Assembly: GCA_025765595.1 (NCBI GenBank)
Contig: JAIVFH010000044.1
Location: forward strand, 124,001 to 188,000
From: Obelidium mucronatum
Lineage: Eukaryota > Chytridiomycota > Chytridiomycetes > Chytridiales > Chytriomycetaceae
Length of the DNA stretch: 64,000 bases
Direction of reading: 5' to 3'
The position numbers and the translations under genes were made by a program. Positions within the stretch are counted from its first letter, which is position 1. Every line of letters begins with the position of its first letter. A model generated the notes under the pieces. It was not told where the DNA came from, ran no database searches, and was given only the letters and a program-made list of their open reading frames with translations. Positions 55,782-64,000 of the stretch are shown one piece after another.

Positions 55782-57392
55782 ATGTTTTCAGACACAGCAA
55801 CCCGAACAGCGGCCGAGCCGCGCCGCTCGAATGCGTTCCGCCTGAGTTCGTTTCTTCCGCTTTACGCCGGCGACGACGAGACAAAGTCTGTGTTTTCGCG
55901 GCTCAGTTTGTTCTTTGCAAAGCCGGAGTTCGATGTCGACTTTGACAGCGACAGCGGCTCGGAGAGCGGCGGTGATGATGATGAGGATGGGCAGGGCGGG
56001 TTTCGGGTGTCGCGCTTCGTGGGCGGCTACGACTCCGAGAAGCAGAAGGGGTACAAGGCGTGCGTGGACGTGCTCGAGGTGGGTTTGCTGACTACTGATG
56101 ACTGTCTCTGGTTACAAACTGATCACTCGCTGCTACAGGGGTACTCGCGGAAAACAAGCAAGCACATTTCCGCAATGCTCGAAGACGATTGTCTGAACGA
56201 GAAGGCTGGTGCCAGCGACGATGGGTTCATGCTGGCCAATGCCGATTCAAGATCCGAAAAAGTCATTATGCGACAGGCAGAGCGAGAGCTTTCTCGCAAG
56301 GATCAAGTCGTCGGATGGGCAAAGAGCAACAAGCGACGACTGCTGTATCTGTTGTGCATTGGCATTCTCTGCGTTGTCGTTGGTGTTGTCATTTGGGCAG
56401 TCCAGAAAGGAAGATACTCGTCTGTTTCAAATGGCATTTCTGGATCAAATGCATCATCTTTCGGTGCTGGCAACGAAGGAAGCGACCATGGCGATTCTGC
56501 AGGCGATAATTCCAATTCCAATAGCAACGAATCAGTTGGCAGTGTCCCCGTCCCGGCTTTAGCGTCCAGTTCTCAAGCATCTATTTCGACTTCTTTTTCA
56601 TCTTCTATCACGTCTTCGCCTTCTACCTCGGCGTCTGCTACATCCCGTTCAGTTACTAGCAGAAACATCACGTCCACTACAAACTCAACCAGCTCAACCA
56701 CAACTTTAGCCACGACAACATCCTCGACCACCACCACCACAACCACAAGCACAACCACAACATCTACAACAACAACATCTACCACGACAACAACCACCGA
56801 ACCACCCCCGTCTCCAACCCCACCACCACCCCCAGCACCAAAGTCCGGAACAATCGCCGCACTCATCTCTCAATCCGCTTTCGATTCCGCAGTATCCACA
56901 TGCACAGGCCACTGGGGAATGTATTCCGCAATCACATCAGGTTACTCCCACGCCCTCCCCGGCGGCCTCCCCGAACTCGCCCTCCTCCTCGGAAACATGG
57001 CATGGGAATCCGGCGGTTTCAGCCACACCAAAGAACAAGCCTGTCAAGACGGCTCCTGCGCGTACGGGTGGTACTACGGACGTGGATACATTCAATTGAC
57101 GTGGCAAGCCAATTACCAAGCCGCTGCTGACTTTTTGGGAAGACCTGAGATTGCGAGTAATCCTGACTTGGTTTCCAATGATGAATACACGAATTGGCAG
57201 GTCGTTGAATGGTATTGGTCGCAAAAGGTTGGACCGGTGCTTCAATCGAATGGGTACAGTATTGGCGCGAGTGTGAAGGCGATCAATGGGGGTATTGAAT
57301 GTGGTGGGAATGTGTGGGGTGGTCGTATTAGCTATATTCAGTGTTTTGCGAATCAGTTTGGGACTTGGGTGGATCCAAACTCTTGGTGTTGA
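55782..57392 (+). CDS. Membrane-anchored GH19 chitinase-like protein, paralogue 2
   Basis: There is a 60-bp intron at 56079-56138 whose length is a multiple of three, so the unspliced frame also stays open. Splicing gives a product collinear with the paralogue at 20410. The cytosolic part is about 165 residues, with a membrane segment at about 166-187 (LLYLLCIGILCVVVGVVIWAV), a Ser/Thr-rich linker ending in a Pro run, and a GH19 domain (about 345-515). Catalytic motifs are kept: WESGG with the acid near residue 388, a second acid in TKEQAC, and YYGRGYIQLTW. It is expected to act on chitin at the cell surface. It is adjacent to, and on the same strand as, the third family member. Confidence 0.87.
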   Translation: MFSDTATRTAAEPRRSNAFRLSSFLPLYAGDDETKSVFSRLSLFFAKPEFDVDFDSDSGSESGGDDDEDGQGGFRVSRFVGGYDSEKQKGYKACVDVLEVGLLTTDDCLWLQTDHSLLQGYSRKTSKHISAMLEDDCLNEKAGASDDGFMLANADSRSEKVIMRQAERELSRKDQVVGWAKSNKRRLLYLLCIGILCVVVGVVIWAVQKGRYSSVSNGISGSNASSFGAGNEGSDHGDSAGDNSNSNSNESVGSVPVPALASSSQASISTSFSSSITSSPSTSASATSRSVTSRNITSTTNSTSSTTTLATTTSSTTTTTTTSTTTTSTTTTSTTTTTTEPPPSPTPPPPPAPKSGTIAALISQSAFDSAVSTCTGHWGMYSAITSGYSHALPGGLPELALLLGNMAWESGGFSHTKEQACQDGSCAYGWYYGRGYIQLTWQANYQAAADFLGRPEIASNPDLVSNDEYTNWQVVEWYWSQKVGPVLQSNGYSIGASVKAINGGIECGGNVWGGRISYIQCFANQFGTWVDPNSWC

Positions 57393-57743
57393 TTTATCTT
57401 TTACACAATGTCATATGGAAATATTTAAAAAAAAAACCCCCCTCTTTTATTTTTAATCGTATCCGTTCTTCCTTGGTTTTTTTTTAATAAGGATCTTTGG
57501 AATAAATTCGTTCTTCTTTCGATGTTTCTTTGAGCAGATAAGTTCGGAATCATTCACTTGCAATGTGAATGCGTTTAATCACATTTATATTATCAAAGTG
57601 GCTACTTTTGGGTAAAAAAATGGAATTGCATTGACGGGTCTTTGGTTTTGGCTCGACTTTTTCTTACTTGTTCTTCTTTCTTGGCGCCGAAATAGAGCAA
57701 CAACTGAAAAAAACAAAATATTTAAATCGACAAAGACACACAG
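57393..57743. other. Intergenic, no gene seen
   Basis: About 350 bp of AT-rich sequence between the two plus-strand GH19 genes, with A/C and T homopolymer runs near 57430-57490. It presumably holds the 3' end of one gene and the promoter of the next. Confidence 0.45.
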
Positions 57744-58842
57744 ATGGCTTCAATGTACAACCATCGAACTGCTGCCGCAGCGGAAGAAAACGCGGCGTTT
57801 CTAACCAGTGCAAACAAACCGTTCCAGGTATCCAAAGAAGAAGTCGTTGCCGAACAAATCCGAAGTGAACGAGCAAGCAAGAGGCGAAAAGTGTGTATTT
57901 GTCTTGTATTGTTTGCAGTAATGGTTGCATTGTTTCTTGGCCTTGGCTTGGGTTTGGGGTTGGGGCTGAAGCGATCATCCAATGAGAGTGGTAGTGGCGG
58001 TAAGGATGATCCAAACAACAAGATGACTGCCAATACTGCCTCCGGATCGTTGTCTACTACTATTTCGCGGACAGCTACAACCACTGCCACTGTGACTAAC
58101 TCTGTGACAAGTCTGTCGTCAACTGGATCGGGAACAACAAACAGACCCACAAGCACCACATCCCAATCCGCAACGGCGACAGTAACATCTTCAAACTCAA
58201 TCAGCAGTTTGATTAGCGAGCAAACATTTACAAAAGCCGTCGAGCAGTGCGGAATAACTGCCGTTGCCCCATCAACAATCTACCAAACACTCAACAATGG
58301 ATTTTCAAAAACACCAATCCCCGGGGGGTTATCCGAGCTTGCTCTTTTAATGGGCCAAATTGCATTTGTGTCGCTTGGATTCACGTTCACTCACTCTCAA
58401 CCGTGTGTTGGATCCACGTATCCCACGCCTCAATGTCCAGATGGGTTCTATTATTCGAGAGGGTACATTCAGTTGACGGGGGAAAAGAATTATAGAGCCG
58501 CGGCGAATGCATTGGGACGAGAGGATTTGTTTGTTGATCCGGATTTGGTGGCTCGTGATCCAAGTGTGAATTGGGCTGTTGTTCAATGGTAAATGGCCCG
58601 TAATTATGCGGATTTCTTTTTATTTACTGGATGTGGTTTTTTTTTTGTTCGTAAGGTATTGGACGAGTACTGTTCAGCCATTGTTGGCCAGCAATGGATA
58701 CACTTTGGCTGCGAGTACGCAAGCAATGAATGGACCCAAGGAATGTGGACCTGGAAAAACTATTGCAAGTGATCGAATTAAGTACGTGCAGTGTTTCCAG
58801 CAGCAGTTTGTTGGCGCATCTGATTCTGTGACCACCTGTTGA
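57744..58842 (+). CDS. GH19-like membrane protein lacking catalytic glutamates
   Basis: Exons are 57744-58588 and 58656-58842, with a 67-bp intron; about 343 residues. The architecture is that of its neighbours: a short cytosolic part, a membrane segment at about 49-74 ending in repeated Gly-Leu, a Ser/Thr linker, and a GH19 domain from about 155. Where paralogues have HESGG or WESGG this protein has AFVSLG, and where they have TKEWAC or TKEQAC it has THSQPC, so both catalytic acids are gone. The structural signature YYSRGYIQLTG and the C-terminal cysteines remain. It is likely a non-enzymatic chitin-binding or regulatory relative rather than a pseudogene, since frame and splice sites are intact. 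Confidence 0.82.
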
Positions 58843-59039
58843 GCACAATGAGGTAATCAACCCCCTTTCTGTTGCTGTTTTTTTGTAAGACTTAAAAAAA
58901 ATGTTCGTTTTAATAAGAGCACAATCCGCTGGTACTTTGTTGGTGGAAACATTGTTGGGGAGGTGAAACTTGGAAATTTTCCGAAGCCATATATCGATTT
59001 CCCTTTTTTTTTCTTTCCTACAACACCAACAAATTCACA

Positions 59040-59889
59040 ATGGCTGACCACGAAGAAGAGGAGCACGAGACCTTCGAGGCCGTTGGTGCCGGAGCCTCCC
59101 TTACCTACCCAATGCAATGTTCTGCTCTTCGTAAGAACGGACACGTTGTCATCAAGGGCAGACCTTGCAAGATCATTGATGTATGTACATTGATTTTGCT
59201 TTTTTCTTCCATTATGTTCTCCGTTACTAAAGCAGCTTTTAACCCACACACCCTTACTTCTTCTGCCTGCTTGTTTATTGTCTCTTGGTTCTCCCTGTTC
59301 TGTCTATGCGTATCGACTGATTATAATCAAATTGAATGATTCGATCTGGCCCTATCCACCTTCTTGAACTGATTACACAGAGTGAGTATTGATGTCAGTT
59401 GCTGCCTCGAATTCAATCGAATGCAATCCTCTGCTGTTAAGACTGATTATAACTAACGTACTCTTTTTCGTTTAGTGGTACGAATTCGAAACTTGCTGAA
59501 ACAGTCAAACCACCGCATTATAATACTAAAAAAACCTTCCTTGTTACTAGTCCACCTCCAAGACCGGAAAGCACGGACACGCCAAGGTCAACCTCACCGC
59601 CATCGACATCTTCACCGGAAAGAAGCTCGAAGATGTTTCCCCATCCACCCACAACATGGAAGTCCCCAACGTCACCCGTACTGAATACAACGTTCTTGAC
59701 GTTGATGACGGTTTCCTCTCCTTGATGAAGGAAGACGGTACCACCAAGGACGATGTCAAGGTCCCAGATGGAGAGTTGGGCGACCAGATTGAGAAGGAAT
59801 TCGCTGCCGGCAAGGACTTGTCTGTTACTGTTATCACTGCTATGGGTGAAGAGGCTGTTATTGCCGTCAAGGATGCTCCAAAGGCCTAA
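59040..59889 (+). CDS. Translation factor eIF5A
   Basis: Exon 1 is 59040-59180 (47 codons) and exon 2 is 59551-59889, with a long 370-bp intron. The product has the acidic N-terminus, [25 protein letters not shown], then [15 protein letters not shown], which includes the lysine modified to hypusine, and the usual C-terminal OB fold. eIF5A relieves ribosome stalling and helps termination. Simple splicing yields IID-STSKTG, one residue shorter than the usual ID-M-STSKTG or VE-M-STSKTG. A 3-nt micro-exon or another acceptor in the 59181-59550 intron is possible. The call itself is secure. Confidence 0.94.
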
Positions 59890-60157
59890 AAAAAAAGATG
59901 AAAATATATTTAGTCATTTGTTTTTTTCTTTCTTTTTTAATGCCTTCTTCCCCTCCGTCATTATACATTGTCCTTTGTCGTTATTTTTGTCTTCTTTTTT
60001 TTGATCTTTGGTGCTTTGGTTGTTGATGATTTCGGGATCTGAGAGTAAAAAGAAAAATAAGAAGTGATAATTCTTAATGCGAGCTTGTGCTATTGCTGCC
60101 CTTCAGGAGGCTATTTCGCTCGAGCACGCAGATGCTGAATAAAACAACAATATTATT

Positions 60158-62278
60158 ATGGATTTAAAAAAGGTCAAAAAAATGAAACGGCGAGCCTCTC
60201 TTGTCGATTCAACGCCCAAAATCTTGTGGGAGCATGCTGCGTTGAATGTGACAGACAACGATCGACGGTTGGAAGCCGTCTTTGCAACCTACCACGATGG
60301 GAATCTCTGGTTTCCGAAATCCAGTGAAGAAAGAAGCCCTGAGAGTAGAGAGTGTGCTCGAGCGGCAGTGTTGAAAACCTTGGAGCATGAAGCAAAAACG
60401 GTGCCTCTGAAAGTCGGAGAGCTAGCAGAGATTCAAGATAGTGTCGCACGCCTCTTTCTCGAGACCATGAAGCAGCTGGAATGTGAGAAGGACGGGATTT
60501 GCTTGTGGCGTGATGCCCCTCTTCCCAAATGTTCCACCCTACAAGAAGCAAAGATCCAGCGTCTAGCACCTCGCGTATACACTTGGTATTCTGGGATTTC
60601 TGATTTCGCATTTGGTTATTCAGGCGACGCTAGCATCCACAGATGCAATGAAACTGACTTGGGGGTATGTGTGGATGATTTACCAACGTCGTTCTTCTTG
60701 CCAATGGTTTGTCCTGCCGAGGTTAAATGCTTAGTAGATATTCTTGAAAATATGATGGATGATGACATCACTGGCCAGTACAATCCCACTTGCCATTCAG
60801 ACGATATCCTACAGACAGCATCATATGCACTCTATTGCATGCTCCGTATTTTACCACATCTGACTGATGTCCAGAAAGTTGAAGTGTTTGGCCCAAATAT
60901 TTCAATGTATGCGCTTCTATTGACGCACACTTGCTGCCAAATTATCCGAGTATCCATCACAGGATTTGGTCCTGCAGGTCGAGTTATTCTTCATTGGGGT
61001 GACGTGTTACGTGGGCAGCAAATGGCGAATGCTCTGGTTGATTTCGTTTCTTGGGTCCGTGATCTTCTGGCAAAAGTAACCATATTTGAAGCTGCCATGA
61101 AAGAACCAGGTTCACCAAAGTATATCTGGTTGCCTGTCTCTGAATACAAGTCAGTATTTGCAACCATGGAGACAGACGTGACCCAAGTGATTCTTGCTTC
61201 ATTTATGAATCCTGTGATTCGTGTTGGTGACCGTGTTTACCGACTGTTTGAACATATCCTGTCAAATAATTGGAGATCCAAGATTAGTAGTCTTAGAGTT
61301 CTGTTTTTACAAAAGCAACGAGTTGCGGCGGAAAGCCAACGAGACGCGGCGAAAAACCAACGAGTTGCGGCAAAAAACCAATGAGTTGCGGCGGAAAACC
61401 AACGAGACGCGGCAAAAAACCAACGAGTTGCGGCGGAAAACCAACGAGACGCGGCAGAAAAGGAACGAGACACCCTCGCAAATTACTTGACTCAACTTCT
61501 GCAAGGCACAATGACAGCTGCCGATTTGCCACCAGACTTTGTGGCCAGTTTTGGATTGAAACCCAAAGATTCCGTGGCGAAATACGTGGCAGACACTGTA
61601 CTGGTTCCACTTGAATCGAAAACCAAAGATTCTGTGGCGAAATACACGGCCGAGAGCGTACTGGTTCCAGAGGACAGTTTTCATAACCCTTTCAATGATT
61701 GGGTATTCGCAAAGTACTTCATTTCAATGCCATACTATGGGCGCTCGTTGGATTTAATCTTTGAAGAAGATGCTGAATGTGCCACTCCTGCTCGCCTCAA
61801 AAGCCTATTTCTCTCTGTTATCGACAAGTCTTTGCTTCCTCTTGAATCTGTGTCGTATTCACACATGGATATTCGCTTGGCCAATGTTGTTTTAAGTGAC
61901 TCTGTTGGTTGGTCTGATGCCTGTTTGATAGACTATGATTTTTGCGAAGACTTGGGAATGTCAAATCCCATGAACAGAGTAGAAACTCGATATCCACCGG
62001 AAGCAAACGTTCACAAAAATAGTGACATTTGGATGCTGGGTATTGTTTTGTTGAATTTGGGTGTTTGTGGTCGTGGGTGGGAGAAGCTGCGTGATCATGC
62101 AGAAGTGGAGTCGTGGGTGAATGCTCAACTGAACTCGTTTCAGAATGGTGAAGTAGCGAGTAGAGAGGGTGTTTTTGAAGGTGCCTTACAGCTTGCGGCT
62201 GAGTGCCTCTGTGTGAATCCCAATGAGAGAATGGGTGTTGCCGCTGTGAGGGCAAATGTTGATTTGTGGCAGGTTTGA
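60158..62278 (+). pseudogene. Kinase-like protein gene with a single in-frame TGA
   Basis: One frame runs from ATG 60158 to the stop at 62276, broken only by TGA at 61382-61384. The first 380 codons are unrecognised and helical. Codons from 61313 form tandem heptads of the type QRVAAEN / QRDAAKN, likely a coiled coil; the TGA sits exactly where the repeat has CGA. Downstream a 21-codon unit with KDSVAKY is repeated twice, followed by a kinase-like C-lobe: HMDIRLANVV for HRDLKxxN, IDYDF for DFG, and SDIWMLGIVLLNL. The N-lobe is not clear. Either the gene is inactivated by one point mutation, or two shorter proteins are made (the second could start at ATG 61511). Confidence 0.7.
61313..61480 (+). 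repeat. 21-bp (heptad-coding) tandem repeat
   Basis: About eight copies of a 21-bp unit (CAACGAGTTGCGGCGGAAAAC-like, with an alternating CAACGAGACGCGGC version) encode successive heptads. The fourth copy has CAATGA in place of CAACGA, creating the stop. Confidence 0.85.
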
Positions 62279-62639
62279 TCGCATGTCAGATAATTTGAGT
62301 TTATTGAGTGTGCCTTTCCAATGTATTCAACCAATGTATTCAACCAAAGTCATCTCACTAGTTTGCTTTTCATAACGTGCCTTCTTTCTTGTAAAGCAAT
62401 TTCATCTTCAATTCTTGCAGCAACATCTGCTGGAACCACTCGAATGAAGGAATAGATTGGGGGATATGGGATAGAGCACGCGTGTGTTTGTTGTTATGGG
62501 TGGACCACCAACGTGTCCGAGGAGGAGGAGGAGGAGGAGGAGTGTGATAGCAAAGATAATTTGAGTTTATTTCTTATTGAATAAACCAACTCCGAGTTTT
62601 GTTGGGTATGACTATATTTTTAACGAATCTGAAAAGCGA
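62279..62639. other. Intergenic, no gene seen
   Basis: About 360 bp with a short direct repeat (AATGTATTCAACCAA twice near 62320-62345) and a GAG-triplet run near 62520-62541. It lies between two plus-strand genes. Confidence 0.45.
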
Positions 62640-64000
62640 ATGAAAGTCAACTCAAGTCTTCTCAATCCAAAGTACCGAGTCAATCAAACCCTTGTACCAA
62701 GTGCTTAATATTAACGAGTCTATACTTTCTTAGCTTCAATGGATACCGGCTGAATTTCAACTCCTCAACCAAAGTCCTGCCTCTCCCAAAACAATCGCAA
62801 CCCCACAAGTGGAAACCCAGCGACTCCTCATTGAACCAACACAAAAAAATGATGGCTCATTTGTCTTTAAACTCAGTGTCTCGTGGTCTGTTTATCGATC
62901 AAGCCGGGACGTTGCAGTGCGTCAATTCTGACGCTGAAGAAGTTGTAATGACTTCAGTTTGCAAAGTTCCAGTGGTTTCCCAAACAGAGTTGAGTGCTTT
63001 TCCTACAGTGCAATGTCTGGAGAATAAGGATGTGGCGATTTGTTGTGACGGGGATTCGATTTTGTCTCTTGTGGATCTGAGAGTGAATCGTATCACGGCT
63101 TCAGTCTCTCTATCAACCGTAACTGGAACATCTGTCAATGAACACAATGCGGCTTACCATGGCCACGTTCTAGTGGCAGCATGTCGCGTTGATGCCACAA
63201 CAATCACAGTCGCCACTCGGCAAGACGCATTCTAGAGCAACGGAGACTCCTGCCGTATTTCATGTTTTCGATTGAGTTCAAGGGAGGACTTGAAGCAAGC
63301 AGGTGGTGGCGATGTCAGCGTGGAATTGGTCTCTCAAGCTGTCGGTCCAACAGCACCATTATCCGTATTGCTTGATTCGGCTCAGCTCGTTATTGTCTTT
63401 GCCGATAGCATGCGACCGTTTCAACAAGTCTTTCCAGTTTTGAAGCCTGAATTCGGACCACCGCGACCTCCAGCGTCCGTTGAAACCATACAACAGAATC
63501 CGTTTGACAATTCAGGAGCACCCGATCCATCGCCCGCCCCTCTGCACCCGAAACCAAATGCATTAACTCTTTTGGATGATGCTATGGAAGAAGACGAAGA
63601 CGGCGATAATGGAATCTATGAAAACACACGTTCAGAAGGCGGGACCAGCATCCTCTATCTTCCAACCGTCGTCGCGGCGGCGGCGGCAGCGGCAACAAAG
63701 AGCAAGCAAACAGTCATTAATATACCTACATCAAGTTTCCTGTGCAGTCAACCAGACTCTATGTCTGTCTGCCTTAAATCCAGTGTAGATGGGATCATTT
63801 GTTCTGTATCATCGTCGGCGCCTCCACCACCGTCAGCAACAGCAACAGGACCACCAGAAATCACACATGTATCCACATTCGACGCGTTCGCATACATTTT
63901 CTCGTCGAAGCGAGATAAACGGTTCGCGCTTGTCACTCGAGACGGCGGGTATGCGTTCATTGTTGAAAGCAGTCGATACCTGTACGCGTACAAGAAAGCG
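62640..64000 (+). CDS. NUDCD1: NUDCD1 homologue, 3' end near or beyond the window edge
   Basis: Exon 1 is 62640-62671 (MKVNSSLLNP), intron 62672-62733, then exon 2 from 62734. This reads FNGYRLNF, matching the conserved N-terminus LLDPRFEGYKLSL of NUDCD1. A 48-bp intron at 63188-63235 (GTTGAT...TTCTAG) removes an in-frame TAG. The C-terminal part ends with TFDAFAYIFSSKRDKRFALV...YLYAYKKA, which matches the NUDCD1 segment around ASKRDKKF. In the human protein a CS (p23-like) domain lies between these parts; here that interval is a Pro-rich acidic linker (about 63450-63620), so the CS domain seems absent. NUDCD1 is linked to the Hsp90/dynein NudC group. No stop is seen before position 64000. 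Confidence 0.72.

Noticed and set aside
42318..63235. Reassigned stop codons in the nuclear code
   Set aside because: The in-frame stops seen are of three kinds (TAA at 42318, TGA at 61382, TAG at 63233) and each lies in a different gene. The last is removed by a plausible 48-bp intron. Ordinary genes in the window end normally with TAA, TAG or TGA.

Overview
The window is eukaryotic and most likely comes from an early-diverging fungus; a chytrid is my best guess. Genes are compact, with mostly 48-120 bp GT..AG introns. They include a fungal-type chorismate mutase, an ABCG half-transporter, a type II PI4-kinase and eIF5A. There are also features uncommon in Dikarya: an APH-1 gamma-secretase subunit, Crinkler (CRN)-like genes, GH19 chitinase-like membrane proteins and a very long bulb-lectin-repeat protein. 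The organism call is inference.

Layout. Positions 1-20300 are a nested transposon block lying in two tandem minus-strand CRN-like genes. The P-loop of one gene (12792-12540 and 1888-210) is split by a Plavaka-like DNA transposon (1891-12539). That transposon carries two divergent genes, and the rightward one is itself split by a young Ty1/copia element (6119-10856, identical LTRs, TSD AAGAC). The second CRN-like gene (20300-20129 and 13108-12870) is split by another copia element (13109-20128, TSD ATTAA). The integrase of that copia contains a chimeric piece of a chromovirus: a chromodomain end plus an LTR with a tRNA-like core.

Positions 20410-30117 hold a membrane-anchored GH19 chitinase and an APH-1 gene. 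One APH-1 exon is cut by a Ty3/gypsy element (22697-29553, TSD ATAT). Without the element, the six APH-1 exons sum to exactly 238 codons. Positions 30162-45598 are mostly conserved genes on the plus strand: SEC13, a C2H2 regulator, a kinase-like protein with a broken duplicate, a Ser-rich surface protein, PI4K type II, chorismate mutase and an M3 metallopeptidase. Positions 45782-52354 hold one minus-strand gene of about 12 lectin-like modules, followed by a phosphoglycerate-kinase C-terminal fragment.

Positions 53311-64000 hold an ABCG transporter, two more GH19-like membrane proteins (one has lost its catalytic glutamates), eIF5A, a kinase-like gene interrupted by one TGA inside a heptad repeat, and a NUDCD1 homologue that runs to the window edge and appears to lack the CS domain.

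Functionally the window mixes housekeeping genes (secretory coat, phosphoinositide signalling, aromatic amino acid synthesis, translation) with cell-surface and chitin-related families and transposon-damaged effector-like genes. There is no evidence that these form one pathway. Splice sites and homologies were assigned by reading and from memory of the families; no database search was run.
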